Assembly: GCF_051020985.1 (NCBI RefSeq)
Contig: NC_135010.1
Span: 13,328,001 to 13,392,000 of the forward strand
Source of the DNA: Nomia melanderi
Taxonomy: Eukaryota > Arthropoda > Insecta > Hymenoptera > Halictidae
Direction of reading: 5' to 3'
Length of the DNA: 64,000 nt
In this document: piece by piece, positions 1 to 10,751 of the stretch
How the letters are laid out: each line of letters starts with the position of its first letter
Position numbering within the stretch: position 1 is the stretch's first letter
Program-made: the position numbers and the translations under genes
Notes under the pieces: generated by a model
The model's input: the letters and a program-made list of their open reading frames with translations, nothing else
What the model was told of the DNA's origin: nothing
Databases searched by the model: none

Positions 1-208
1 TTAAACATGTAATTGAAATTTATCCAAAAATCAGAAATTACCGACGGACAATCAAGAACCATTAAATAAATAATGAACGCGGTTCAATAAAAAATTGCAG
101 GGGAAGTATTAAAAGCTCCATTTCACATTTTTCAATTCCTAAACTCTAAAATAGTCGATCAATTTTTAACAATAAAACTATCCGAACAAAATCCAATCTC
201 CCTCGGAA

Positions 209-222
209 TTAGCGCCATCTAC
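209..222 (-). promoter_or_regulatory. CTCF-like GATGGCGC site
   Basis: On the minus strand this reads GTAGATGGCGCTAA. The core AGATGGCGC resembles the core of the insect CTCF motif as I remember it. A weaker relative (TAGATGGCACC) is at 269-279 and a second good one at 937-950. Sequence resemblance is the only evidence. Confidence 0.25.
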
Positions 223-284
223 AATAAAATTCCCAAGTTAATAACCAATTAGTCCAGAACTTCCTCCATAGATGGCACCACACA

Positions 285-1182
285 CTATCTCTATCCTTCT
301 CGCACTTACACATCTCTCCTTGTCTAACTCATTGCTAACCACGGAGGAACAACTAACCCATCCAAGAATCCCGAATAACTCATTAATTACAACCCAAATC
401 CTCCTAATTGCGATACTGCAATGTCTCTATATATCCACTCTAACTTCCCTAATCAAAAACGTTCGCCAATTATATCTGTAAAAATAGAAAATTAATTATT
501 CACTGGAGACCTGTCAACAAACTCTAGACTCACCCACCAACAACATTATAAAAAATCTTAAATAAATATTTATCACGAAGCAAAATCCCATCAATAGTTA
601 TACAAGAACATACCTGAATATCTATTCTACATTTTCCGTTCGCAAATGTTAACGAGTCATTCGCGGCAGTCGAGATATTAACGAATTCTCTATCGTGTCC
701 CGCGTTCGATTCGGCGGCCATTTTCCGCCTCCATCTCTCACGCACACAGTCATACGTCCGTGTTCGTCGGAGACCTCCTTGGTCCTGATGCTTCACGAGT
801 AGGTACCAGGGACCGATGAGATGCTTTTTCCAAGGAGGTGGCTAGAGTGAGACTATCTCTGTCCTTGTCGCACACTAGCTCTGTCCTTGTCGCACTCATT
901 GCGGGGATAGGGAAAAGCTTCGAAAACGCCCGTCCGCTAGATGGCGCTGCTGTCGCCCGTCGCCAAAATCTTCTATCCTTGTCTTACTCATTGCGTATAC
1001 GGCGAGTGCCCCTTACTGCCTGCAACCGTTTTCACGCTAATGAGACTTTCCTTATACGAGGGATAATCCGTCAATATATAATTTTAATTATTGATATTAA
1101 TTATAGATATAATATAAATTTATATTGAGATGAAAACCTATCCTTGTCTCGCATACGCGCTGTCCTTGTTTTACTCATTGCG
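285..1182 (+). repeat. Dispersed paired motif of about 22 bp period (CTRTCCTTGTC..ACTCATTGCG)
   Basis: A motif reading roughly CTATCCTTGTC followed by a variable YAC and ACTCATTGCG occurs at about 291, 315, 860, 883, 973, 1138 and 1160. Three of the occurrences are tight pairs spaced 22-24 bp apart (291/315, 860/883, 1138/1160). The copies are degenerate, so this is not a simple microsatellite. It could be the remnant of a repeated transposon terminus or an array of protein-binding sites. I do not recognise the family. Confidence 0.55.
937..950 (+). promoter_or_regulatory. CTCF-like GATGGCGC site
   Basis: CTAGATGGCGCTGC on the plus strand, in opposite orientation to the copy at 209-222, with the repeated CCTTGTC motif blocks on either side. 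It is a candidate insulator-type site; no binding evidence can be read from sequence. Confidence 0.25.
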
Positions 1183-1475
1183 TGCCCCGTGTACTTGCAA
1201 CCGGTCCTACCAATACAAGACTCTTCTACTGAACTGTAATCTCTCGGTTTTCGTGGAATATTCCTTTCTACGTTACAAGATTATATCGTAAAGATGTTCG
1301 TTATATTAAGTATGAACTTCTACTGGTATTTTCTTCTTAGTTACAATGAATATTATTCATAATTAATTTCGACTTCATGAATCGACGTTTCATTCAACGT
1401 TAGGATATTAATTAGTTCCGAAATCTGTGAAAGGTGTTGATCATAGTTTTAGGAATTCTTAACGCTGCAATGTGT

Positions 1476-1481
1476 TTTATT
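1476..1481 (-). terminator. Candidate polyadenylation signal of Prdm13
   Basis: AATAAA on the minus strand about 645 nt past the Prdm13 stop codon. It is the first canonical hexamer I found downstream of the stop. It would give a 3' UTR of roughly 0.65 kb, with no other feature between. Confidence 0.3.
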
Positions 1482-2125
1482 TTTTTTTAATCGAAAGTGT
1501 TAGCCGTATTCAGTTAATTCGTCAGTGAAAGTGTCCGGTTCGCTCGGGGGTAGGTGAAAATAAAACCACTGGATGTGTAACAGATTTATCTTCATATATT
1601 AACTATAGACTAAGATAACAATAACATTAAATCTAGGATTTTACAGGATACGAGTAAACTATCGGCTACGAGTAAAATATCGATTCGAGCTTCGTACCGT
1701 AAGGAATGATCATCGAATGATAGCGCTGCTGTAACGTTATTGTCTCCTTCGATTCGAAACGTCCCCTTACGCTAAATTCCAAAGACATCAATATCGAGGT
1801 AACATCATGTCCATGTCGCGCGATTCTCGCGTTTTGAAACAACTTCCTTACGCCGCGTTCTCGATGATTCGTCTCGTATTCTCGTACGCTCAACTCCACC
1901 TACGTTCAAATTACATATTTACAGACTCCTTCGCCGATCTTACAAAAATATTCCTTTACGCGATAATTTCTTCACGGGATCGCGAGGTACATCCTACGAA
2001 TCGCGAGCGGTTCTAGCTTCGCGGAAGCTACGTTTCCAGGCGTGCACGTCCCCAAGCGTGTTTCACGCGCGGGAAGATGACCGAACGTGGATCCAAACTG
2101 GTGAACACCAACTGTCGGCTGTTCC

Positions 2126-5100
2126 TCAGACGTCGATGCCGTCCGACGAGGTGTCCGAGTTTTGATCGACGTTCTCCTGGTGCCTGGATCTGATGTGCCT
2201 TTCGAGGTCTCTCCTCCTGACCAACACTTTCCCGCAGAGGTCGCACTTGTACGGCGTCTCTCCGTCCGCGTGCAATCGCACGTGCTTGTTCAGGTTGCTG
2301 GGGTCGCCGAACGGTCGCAGACAGTACTTGCATTTCAGTGGTTTGTAGCCGGTGTGCGTCCTGAGGAAACGAATTACTTTAATAATATGGTCTATGGGGA
2401 CGAGAAGGAAAGAATGGAAAAAAAGGACGAATGTTCGATAATAACCGATACTTGTTACGATCAAGGACACTAAAACTGGGTCTAAAATGACTATCATGTC
2501 GAATTCAGAAACGAGTGGTACAGTCTATGAATCATTCCATTAGGCCATTCTACTAGTCATTCTTGTCCTACAAAAACGACTCTAGTAAAGTGACCTAATG
2601 GAACAAAGAGAAAAGAATGACAACAGAGAAAAGCAATCATGAAGAAAGCTACACCGGTACCACTCGTTACGATCAAGGACACTCTAAAACAACTGGGTCT
2701 AAAATGACTATCATGTCGAATTCAGAAACAAGTGGTACGGTCTATGAGTAGTTCTATTTGGCCATTACATTATATTCACTCGGTTAAGCTATGATTATTT
2801 GAAAACATTTTTGTATTATAAAAAATGCTATCCAATGCGGTGACGTCTAGCTATATGAACGTGCAGTAATAACAATGCAAGTCGATCGAATGATTTAATA
2901 CTGTATCTTTTCTATTTTCTGCATTTTGCTCTATGAAATCGCGCGGCATTCAACGCGTTAACTAAACGACCAATCGGCTTCGGAAGCAAACGGAAGCAAG
3001 CCGCTCGCAAGCAGAGTCAGACGTGAAATCACCTGATGTGTATCTTCAGCCCGTACTTCCTCGAGTAGACCTTGCCGCAGTAGATGCACAGGTGACCCTG
3101 CTTCGATTTCCCGAGGTTGCTGACGATCGTCTCCATTTGGGCGGCGTGCGCGTCCGTGGCCATCGGCGTCGCGGTCGCCTGCACGTTGTACGGCGCGAGG
3201 ACGCTGTCGTCCCTCGCCGGCGGGCAAACGTTCGCGAACACGTTGCTCTGGTTCATGTACGGCTTGAACGCCGAGTGCCGGTAGCCGATCTCCTTCTCGG
3301 TGGGAGACAGCTGCGAGGAAGAGTTCGGCGAGACCTGCGTCGACGACGAGTTCGGTGACGGCTGGTTCGAAGAGGACGACGGCGACGGTTGATTCGACGA
3401 TTCCGGTGAATTGTTGGGAAGAGACGGGTTCGAATCCATGTTCTCGTCGAGGACAGGTGATGTTCTGCTTGGCGACGTCTGCGGCGACCTGGTCAGCTCG
3501 AACCTGAACGTCGACTGTGGGAACAGGCTGAGGGACAGGTTCGTCCTTGAACCCGAGACGCTGAACTCCTTCGCCAGGACCGTCCACAGGTGATTGCTGT
3601 CCAATCGGTTGCACTTCAGGGCTAAGTGGATCTTCAACGGGTTCGGGTACTCGAACAGGTTGTGGCACATGTGGCAGATGTAACGATTCTGACCTGGAAC
3701 GGATGTAGAGTGTTAGAGGATCGTTCTGCTGCAGTTGCAGTGATGGCTGAAGAATGTTCGGGTAATTTGCAGGTTAGTTGTTCCTATGTTTCCATCATTG
3801 CAGATGGGTCAGGGTTAAAGACTGATGCTGGTGTCTTTGGATTCAATGATGGAGAAACATTGGGAACAAATTCCTGGGCGATTCTATGAATGCAGTATTC
3901 ATTGGAAGCGTTAACTCTAATTAAAAGCATTGACTTATCTACTTTCTCTATTAAGCTCACGCAACATTTTACTATCGGCAATTTGGAAGAAAACTCTCTA
4001 CCTCAAGCACAAATTTAATTTGAAGAGGACACATTGATAATAGCAGGATTTTTGCTTCGATCCCTGGGCAATGAACATTGATTTTTGTTAAGTTAACCCT
4101 CTGTAGGCCCATGTAACTTTGAAGTCACATGCCAGTATATTGGAATCGTGTCGATTTATTTCATTTTGCACTCAAAGTGTTGAGTAAAATTAAGTAATCA
4201 GTTAATTTAAACTTTTATACGCTCAGGCGTGAAAGTTTCACTTTCATTGTAGCTTGAAAGTTACAAAATATTCAATGCATTGTTAACTCGTATTCATATG
4301 TGGATACTTATTAATTTTGCACTGCACAGATTTTGTTATAATCACGAACAAAATGTCGGCCCATAGAGGGTTAATCTAGAAATCTTCATGACGAGTCGAA
4401 GGGGTTGAAGGTACTAGTGTTCACCTTGGATGTTGCACGGCGTTAGGAAAGGCATGTTCAGCATGGCCAGAATGTTCTCCGTGAACCACATTAGCAGCGG
4501 CTCGCCCGGCGTCACGTTCCTGATGGTCTTTAAGATCACTCCCTTGTCGGTGGTCATTAGAAGGACGTTGCAGCTTTGGCAGTCCTTCGCGAGGGTAACG
4601 ATCTTCAGCCAGCACGACGCGCTGACGAGGCCGTCCACGCAGTAGAGGCGGCCATCCGTGTCGGCGACTTCTACCTGCAATTGTTTACGTTCCCTTAATC
4701 ACTGATGCATGGTAATTTTCAATTTTTTATTCCATGCATTGTCCATGTATTTGCGTTTTTGCTTGTTCTTTTTGTAAATCGTATCCTCAAGTTAATCCTT
4801 TGCGCACGAATGCTGCTACTCGAGATGAAACTGTTACGTTTGGATTATCAGGCGAACAAATGATTTAACACTAGATTTACGGAGTGTATTCGACGCATAC
4901 TGAATTTTATAAACATTACTTGGCAAACGTTTATGTCGATTTTGGTTGATGCAGTTACAAGAATAAGTATCGTAATAACCTAAGTTTAAATCCCTAATTT
5001 CCAAGATCTAAATGGTCGAACATCAATTTTTCTAAGAACAATAGAATAAACTTAGTGTTAACTACTTAAATAGTAAAGAATCATAGGTGCCTTATTATCT

Positions 5101-5935
5101 GTTATTTCACACGTTCGTGGACAGTAACAATTTTAAAAAGTAGAGAAAGTACCGTACTCCGAGGGTTAACCCTTTGTGGACGAATGTCATCAAACAATGC
5201 CTGCCGCGTTATCAAACAACAATGACATGACAAAACAATAAGTTAAGTATAGATTCTAGACACAAGGGAGCGCGTGCAACGGAGAGAAGAAGAGAACGCG
5301 TGTATATAAGCCGTGAAAATCGGAGCGACTCGAGGTGCGGCGCAATGGCGACTGCAACGGTGCGAGTCAGCGGAGTATACTGTATTCCGTCTTGTGTCTT
5401 AACCTTTGCACTCCAGAAGTTTTCCACCGGAAATATTCAATATTTTCTAATGAGATGCAGACGATATTTTCTTAGACTGAATTAAGAAATCTCACTATAC
5501 AAAGTTTGATATTAAATATCAAAGTTTACAGTTTTGTTGTGTCGAAATATTAGAGAAAAGAAACTGAGACGAGCCACTGAGTTCCCAAATGTAGTTTATA
5601 ACTAATAACAATATCAGAATTAATTTGATTTCCATTTTCTGACAGCGAACGTATCAATGAACTATTCAATTCAAATTCTCCACTGTTCTAGCCACAACAA
5701 ACGAACATTCTCGTGTGATACTCACGTATTGAATGACCGACGTGCTCTTCTGTGACAGTTTGTTCACGTCGATGATCTCCGTGGAGGAGTCTCGCCTGAG
5801 TATGCCAGCAGCCCTGACAATCGGCCTCTCAGCGAATACTTGCGACACTGACGTCCTGTCTAGCGCTTCTATGCTCATCATCAAAGCGTTATCGGCGATG
5901 ATAGGCGGGTACATGATCGCGTTCGTCGATTCCAT
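2126..5935 (-). CDS. Prdm13: PR domain zinc finger protein 13, four coding exons, 451 aa
   Basis: Nuclear zinc-finger regulator; vertebrate and fly orthologues act in neuronal fate choice. Exons (minus strand): 5935-5726, 4674-4425, 3693-3033, 2360-2126. All junctions are GT-AG (GTGAGT, GTGAAC, GTGATT donors) and phases 0/1/2 join cleanly to 451 codons. Residues about 71-140 form the PR (SET-like) domain, with a PGEPLLMWF segment at 126-134. Finger 1 (C160, C163, H176, C181) directly follows the PR domain and begins RYIC, as in vertebrate PRDM13. Residues about 250-290 are a Ser/Pro/Asn-rich linker with repeated SP dipeptides. Fingers 2-4 have Cys/His at 356/359/372/376, 384/387/400/404 and 413/416/429/434. 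The last two carry the DPSNLNKH and KVLVRRRDLERH signatures that set PRDM13 apart from other PRDMs. The start is the first Met of the open exon, preceded by an in-frame TAA. MITEs sit in all three introns. Family assignment is strong; methyltransferase activity is doubtful. Confidence 0.9.
2453..2768. repeat. Direct repeat of about 100 bp inside Prdm13 intron 3
   Basis: Two copies (about 2453-2550 and 2665-2767) share GTTACGATCAAGGACAC, TGGGTCTAAAATGACTATC and CATGTCGAATTCAGAAAC, with few differences. They are separated by a spacer of about 115 bp. An 11 bp perfect inverted match (ACGAGTGGTAC / GTACCACTCGT) brackets the spacer, so the unit may be a degraded mobile element or a slipped duplication. 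The repeat begins about 90 bp upstream of the exon 4 acceptor, which itself is intact. Confidence 0.7.
2771..2961. mobile_element. TTAA MITE, family D, left end lost (Prdm13 intron 3)
   Basis: The right end CAACGCGTTAA and about 190 bp of interior match the complete copy at 19276-19518. Shared segments include AATGCGGTGACRT and TTTTGCTCTATGAAATCG. The left terminus, present in the other copy, is missing, so this copy is truncated. TTAA-flanked inverted-repeat elements without a gene are typical non-autonomous piggyBac-type transposons. Confidence 0.7.
4093..4374. mobile_element. TTAA MITE, family A, complete (Prdm13 intron 2)
   Basis: 282 bp bounded by TTAACCCTCTGTAGGCCCAT and its inverted counterpart ending GGCCCATAGAGGGTTAA. 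It carries no ORF. The interior matches the copy at 18727-19030 along its whole length. The TTAA on both sides is the duplicated target used by piggyBac-type transposases, and the near-perfect termini suggest a relatively recent insertion. Confidence 0.88.
4792..5169. mobile_element. Probable older TTAA element split by a family E MITE
   Basis: The left end TTAATCCTTTGCGCACG and the right end reading GAGGGTTAA flank a complete family E element (4865-5061). Without the insert about 181 bp remain, the usual size for these families. The termini are only weakly complementary, so the outer element is old or misjudged. Lies in Prdm13 intron 1. Confidence 0.4.
4865..5061. mobile_element. TTAA MITE, family E, complete (Prdm13 intron 1)
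   Basis: 197 bp from TTAACACTAGATTTACGG to AACTTAGTGTTAA, an inverted pair. The interior shares the GCATAYTGRATTTTA, GTTTAYGYCGATTTTG and ATAGAATRAA segments with the copy at 14860-15073. Non-coding. Confidence 0.82.
5399..5560. mobile_element. TTAA MITE, family H, left half (Prdm13 intron 1)
   Basis: Begins TTAACCTTTGCACTCCAGAAG and contains the AATATTYRAATATTTTCTRA block shared with copies at 11198-11252 and 11724-11925. The right terminus is not recognisable, so the copy is truncated or eroded. Confidence 0.6.
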
Positions 5936-6186
5936 TTAAACACACCGGAAATCCTTCGATCGACACGGATGCTCCACAGACTGACGTGCAATCTTCAAGA
6001 TCGCACGGACCGATCTCGATTCTATTTTCAAATTCTCTCTTCTATTTCTCGATTGTCACATGTAACGTCGGTCACTTGATCGGTTCACGGAATTGCAAGT
6101 AACACGTGTCGCGCGCGTTCAGCTGGTAAACTTCCGAGAAGCACAATTGTTAAAGGTGGATGAGGATGATGATTCGATGGCGAGGT

Positions 6187-6235
6187 GTCAACTGAGTACG
6201 ACCTGTACACCGCACGTGGCTTAAATATATTCGGA
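6187..6235 (-). promoter_or_regulatory. Candidate Prdm13 core promoter (TATA-like plus Inr)
   Basis: On the minus strand ATATATTTAA (6230-6221) is followed about 33 bp later by TCAGTT (6195-6190), a match to the arthropod initiator TCAKTY. A start at 6193 would give a 5' UTR of about 258 nt to the Prdm13 ATG. Spacing is a few bases longer than ideal. Inference from consensus only. Confidence 0.4.
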
Positions 6236-6251
6236 GAGCTCATACCCCGAT

Positions 6252-6650
6252 TTGACTAGCTGGGGGATGCTTGCCCCCTCCCTTCGGCTTGGTTGCACCC
6301 CAGCTTGCTCCGTGGCGAGTGTAGGTGTAATTGTATTTAAAGAGCCGGTTAGGGGTAGTTCGGCCCCTCGCGCTGCCGATCCTCGAATCCTGGTGCGTTG
6401 CCGATCACGCGGGGTGGGGAGTTTGCGGTTTGCTGGAGGGGGTTGATGATTCTTAGTTGCACTCCGAGTGCAAGGTGCATCCGTGTGATCTATTCAAGAT
6501 TGAGATTCTCTTTGGTTTATCGGTCTCGCTATTTATAGCGTGACTTGGTTTCTGCGTTTAGGTTGCCTTACTGTAACGCGAGGGGCTCGTAGATTTTCAC
6601 CCCTTAGAGCAACGCGCAGATACGACTTTAAACAGAATTGAATCGACCGA
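6252..6650 (+). other. GC-rich island in AT-rich DNA, possible retroelement fragment
   Basis: A sharply bounded GC-rich segment starting near GCTGGGGGATGCTTGCCCCC. It contains G-rich runs such as GGGGTGGGGAGTTTGCGG and an intrinsic hairpin at its left edge. Its composition differs from both flanks, which fits an inserted non-LTR 5' fragment. No coding remnant is recognisable, so the identity is a guess. Confidence 0.2.
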
Positions 6651-6922
6651 ATTTAATATTATTCTATTATGAACCATAGTTTGGAGCGAAGATTGATAAC
6701 GCCTCTGTTTTTTATAAATGAATTATTGAGAAAGTAGTACCATAGTCGAGGAATAAATAAGGGAAACAGAATCTACCGAACGTAAAAATTATTGAATTCC
6801 GCATTCAAATGAATTGTTATTGTTCAGACATAGAATATGAATGTCTCTCTGTTCGATGAATAATTACCGAAGTTGTCGCGAAGTATCGTTGATGTTTAAC
6901 GTTAGTGTATCAGGAAATATAT

Positions 6923-7389
6923 TGTAGCCAGGCGCAACAGGTTATTAACAACGAGAGGTCTCCGATCACCGGTCCGTGACGGTTTCCCGACGTCCCGGTG
7001 CCGAAGCAGCTCGGTAAAAAATCACTCGCCCGGAACGTGATAACGCGGCAATTGTTTTACTACCCGCACTTCCGAGATATCCCTTAAACCAACGATACTC
7101 TTTAGTATTCGCTGAAATTGACGGCGTTAGGTACCGCTAATCGAACTTGTCCCTGCAGGTACAAGGGTGGAGTAGCGGATGCGTGACCACCCTGGGGATC
7201 GGTGTTCGGCCTAGGTCCCGTTTTCGTCCTGGTTTCCTTCGGCCCACCGAGATCGGCCGTCAGTGGCGCCGGATTGTCTGACCCATTTCTATTCCAGGGA
7301 TCACGCTTCTTTCACGATTACTCGGCTGTGACGACGTCGCACCACGTCATCGTTGCAGGTAGACAGCGTCGCGCGGCTAAGAGTGCCCG
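6923..7389 (+). other. Intergenic segment with LTR-like ends and a stable hairpin
   Basis: The segment 6923-7262 starts TGTAGCC, ends GTCA and is followed one base later by TGGCGCC, which resembles a Lys-type primer-binding site. At 7168-7197 AGGGTGG pairs with CCACCCT across a 16-base loop. No partner LTR or pol remnant is seen, so this stays tentative. Confidence 0.15.
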
Positions 7390-7760
7390 TTAACCCCTTG
7401 TCTTAACGATTTCTTTCTTAACTGTGATCGATACTAGTTTGTCATTAATAATTTAGACACATTGTATGGTGGATAAGTGTCAGCTACTAGACACGCTAGT
7501 GATTATATTGATAGATCTTTGAACGTCGATCGAACCGAAATTTGTAACTTACGAGAAAGAATGGGGAATTCGATTTTGTGATTTTACTTTGGATTTGTGT
7601 TATATGTACCTAAAATGTTTAAACGATAGATTAAACGTCTCGCATCACGGCGCAATGTAAGGAAAAGGAACAAGTTATAGGTATATTCTATATCAATCTT
7701 TGCTCTAGAATATAGTAATTGATAACAGAAGAATAATATCTGGAGAACCAGCGGCAGTAA
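7390..7760. mobile_element. TTAA MITE, family C, left end and interior
   Basis: Starts TTAACCCCTTG and shares ACGATTTCTTTCTYAACT and TGTCATTAAYAATTTA with the copy at 23419-23657. Interior similarity resumes near 7673-7740 after extra sequence. The right terminus is not identifiable, so this is a longer or rearranged relative. Confidence 0.55.
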
Positions 7761-7952
7761 CATGTACAGAGAAAAGTTCTCCATAACCCACAAATCAGTG
7801 AGGAATGAGTGTTGTAAATAATTCCTAAGAATTTTGCCACTATGGTGGCTGACAGTAGTTAAAAAGATATTCCTTTATGTTCTCGTTGCTTTGTAACACA
7901 CACCACCATCCGTGACCACGTGACCAAAAATATTTCCTTACAGAATATGGTA

Positions 7953-8177
7953 TTAACCAGTTAACTGTGTTTCACGAATACACACGTCATCGTAAAGCTT
8001 GGCATGATTATTTTGTCACATAAACATATAATTCTTCTCTGTTTCGCTTTGATCTTTCATTAAAATATACTCTACGCGCATTCGTCCTGCGTTCGACGAG
8101 TGCACGCTCCATTTTTTAATTTTATTGCGCGCAGAACGAGAGGTTTTTCCAACTGAGTTCCACAGTTAACTGGTTAA
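7953..8177. mobile_element. TTAA MITE, family F, complete
   Basis: 225 bp bounded by TTAACCAGTTAACTGTG and its exact inverse CACAGTTAACTGGTTAA, each end itself containing a GTTAAC palindrome. No ORF. It is the only copy in the window. Perfect 17 bp termini with TTAA at both edges make the call solid. Confidence 0.8.
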
Positions 8178-9445
8178 TTAGCTCCCACGTTCGCGACGGC
8201 ACTTGTTCCTTCAACTTCCTCGCGCACGATCATCAGTCCAGACGACAACAGTCGAAAAGCTGAACACCGCGGTTCGACGAATCGCGGTACGAAGATCGAT
8301 CACGTGTTCGTCGTTTTCGCAACACCTTCGAGTCCGGAGCGTGTCTAATTGAATTTTCGCTCGGCGGAGATTCGGGCGTGACGCGCAGGTCGTGAAGGGC
8401 CGTCACCAGGAGCCCTGGACCGCTGGATGTTTGATGGGGCTATAAAAGCCTCATGTGAAAGGACATTGTTTGGCTCAGCTGCAAACCAATGCGCGCCGCG
8501 CCGAGGGCAGGGGGATATACAGGCCGAAAGGTGCATCTGAATCAACGATTGATTAGGAAATTAAGTGGCTCATTCTTCTCGCGCGCGTGCGTCGATCACG
8601 ATCCACCGATACCGCGCGGATTTGCGTAATCGTCCGACGATCTAGACAAACCGGCGTCTCCCTCTCTCTCTCTTTCTCTCTTTCCTCGTCGATCCCGTTA
8701 CGAATCGGACGATCGATTATCTCGTGGACGGGATCCCGGTTTAACGATAATCACGGTGCACGTGTAACCATTGAAACCGGAGACAAGAGAGTAACAATAT
8801 CTCTGCTTATGAATTGTCTTGTAATTAATGAAATATTATTCTGGCGAAATGATTCGGCGACGCAACTTCCCCGGCGATTAATTCGGAATAATCCTGGAGA
8901 CAGGATGGTGTCCCTTGCGAGCCTAATGATCCTACTTAACCGTTGCCTCGGGCAGCTCCAGTAATTACGCAGCCGCGGGTATTTTTGCACTAATTGCTAG
9001 TACCGACTCAAGTTCCCGGATTACGTTAGCTCTCGAGGTTAATACGCCGATTATTATCGGCTCCGGTTAAAAGGCTTTCAGCGTCATCGCTGCGATTTAG
9101 TTTGGCAGCAGTGATCGGCCGCTATTCACCGCGCCGAGGATTCCAAGAATTTTCGCTTAACGAGCTTTGAGAGCCGCGTTTAACGCTGCCATTGTAAACC
9201 GATCGCGATTAGATAGACCAGGAACTCCTTCTACTTCCCTTCGAGGCCACTCGATCTTCTTTGCTCGTTCACCTGTTACCTCGTGATACTGGTGTGACTC
9301 TCTACCGTTTGTTTGCGTTGTAATGTTTATTGCAAAGTAGAATGCATTCGTTGGACCAAGAACCACCTAACCAAGACCTCACCTAACCAAGACCTGTTAC
9401 TTCGTGATACATTAAGCAACGAAGGTATTTTACTTAAATATTTCA
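8178..9445. other. Intergenic DNA, isolated TATA box
   Basis: No gene is supported. A good TATA sequence (CTATAAAAG, 8440-8448, plus strand) has no convincing ORF or initiator nearby. A short pyrimidine run (CTCTCTCTCTTTCTCTC) is at 8662-8678. The remainder shows nothing recognisable. Confidence 0.4.
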
Positions 9446-9547
9446 CATAACAATACAAAGTTCAATTTAAAGTACTAAATATTCAACTTCATAGTTGTAT
9501 CGGATCACGTGGTGACTGAGAGTCACCCCTCGAGTGCAAAGGGTTAA
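9446..9547. mobile_element. TTAA MITE, family H, right end
   Basis: Ends in CCTCGAGTGCAAAGGGTTAA, the family H terminus, preceded by a GTGACTGAGAGTCAC subterminal palindrome-like segment also present in the copy ending at 11925. The left part is not recognisable. Confidence 0.6.
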
Positions 9548-10751
9548 TTGAAAATGGTTTAAAAAATTGAAAGAAACGAGTTTCTCAGAAGTTTCACATC
9601 GCGTTATTTGAAACTAAATTAAAACAACAAAAAGAAGAGACACGACTCAGACCACTTTCGTAATTATGGGCACACATGTTCGTACAGTTATCGAAAGGAT
9701 TGTCTTCGAATTAAAATACAAGTTTCGAAATACAAGTTCTGCACCAGCCGAAGGAGAACCAGAAGATGGGCATGGTTCTTGGCGCAGCGTGTCCTGCACG
9801 GGTGACGTGATTCATCCAGGGTGAATGGTGCCGGACCAGGGAATGACACGAGTGTTCACAAGCTGCACCATCCCCCGTACCAACCCCTATCTCTCTCTCC
9901 CTCGGAACTCCGCCACGAGTGTTCGCCATTCTTCGGTACCCCGTCCACGGCAAGTGTTCGCCACCCCTCGCACGGTCCGGCGACGATAAACACGCCGGCC
10001 TCTTCAAAATTCGTCCATTGTAATTTGCCCACCGGGTTATTACTATCTGTCTCTCGATTCTCAAGATTCCCAATGTTCCAGGAACCTCCCTGTAAAGTCT
10101 TTCTACGCGCAACCGACCGTCGAATCGAGATACAAGGAATTAACGGAGGTTAAAACGAATTTCCGATCGATTCTTTCAGAATCAACAGCGACTTTCGGCC
10201 TAAGAAAATTCGTTATCGTCCCGCTCGTCCTTTTCCAGACGTCGGTCGGATAAATTTCGGTTTCGCCCGCATCCAGGCTTGGTCCTGGGTTGGGGTTCCA
10301 CCCTCCCTCGGCTCGTCTCTTTCTAAAATCAGGGTACATTCAGAGAACCGCGAGCCAGCAAGCGAGCAAGTGTTCCGCCGTGACCAATGGGCCCTTGCAC
10401 GCATGTGCGCGCTTCCCAATGCGATATTAATATCGCGATTATCATCTACGTATTATCGCCGGCCCACCCTTAGTGGCACGATGCTCGAAACAAGCCTGCG
10501 AGGAACACCCTGCTGCACTTCTGCTCTTCGATTGTCTTACTCGCGGTGAACGCTTCGAATAACAATTCCCTGTAGGAACGACCGGTGTCCGTGGATATTC
10601 GATGGAACACGTATTCAGAAATATATTTTTCAAAGGGGATGCACAACGCGTTAAGCGCCATGTTAGATGACCGACGCTGAATTAGTTAAAATAATTGTAA
10701 TATACAGGATAACCCGATTATAGTCTAACGCAAAGATTGTCACCTAAATAA
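9548..10751. other. Intergenic DNA, nothing recognised
   Basis: Moderately GC-rich. Open frames on both strands at 9.7-10.4 kb are Arg/Pro/Ser rich, overlap one another antisense and have no recognisable domain. I see no RNA gene or repeat. Confidence 0.4.

Larger units (their letters stand above)
1..1475. other. AT-rich intergenic DNA at the left edge
   Basis: No gene is supported here. The short open frames are low-complexity (Leu/Ile/Thr or Arg/Ser rich) and lack start context or splice partners. The stretch holds the repeated 22 bp motif and GATGGCGC-type sites listed separately. The rest is unremarkable AT-rich sequence lying 3' of Prdm13. Confidence 0.5.

Noticed and set aside
8440..8448. 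TATA box CTATAAAAG as promoter of a gene near 8.5 kb
   Set aside because: No ORF, initiator or splice structure downstream supports a gene.
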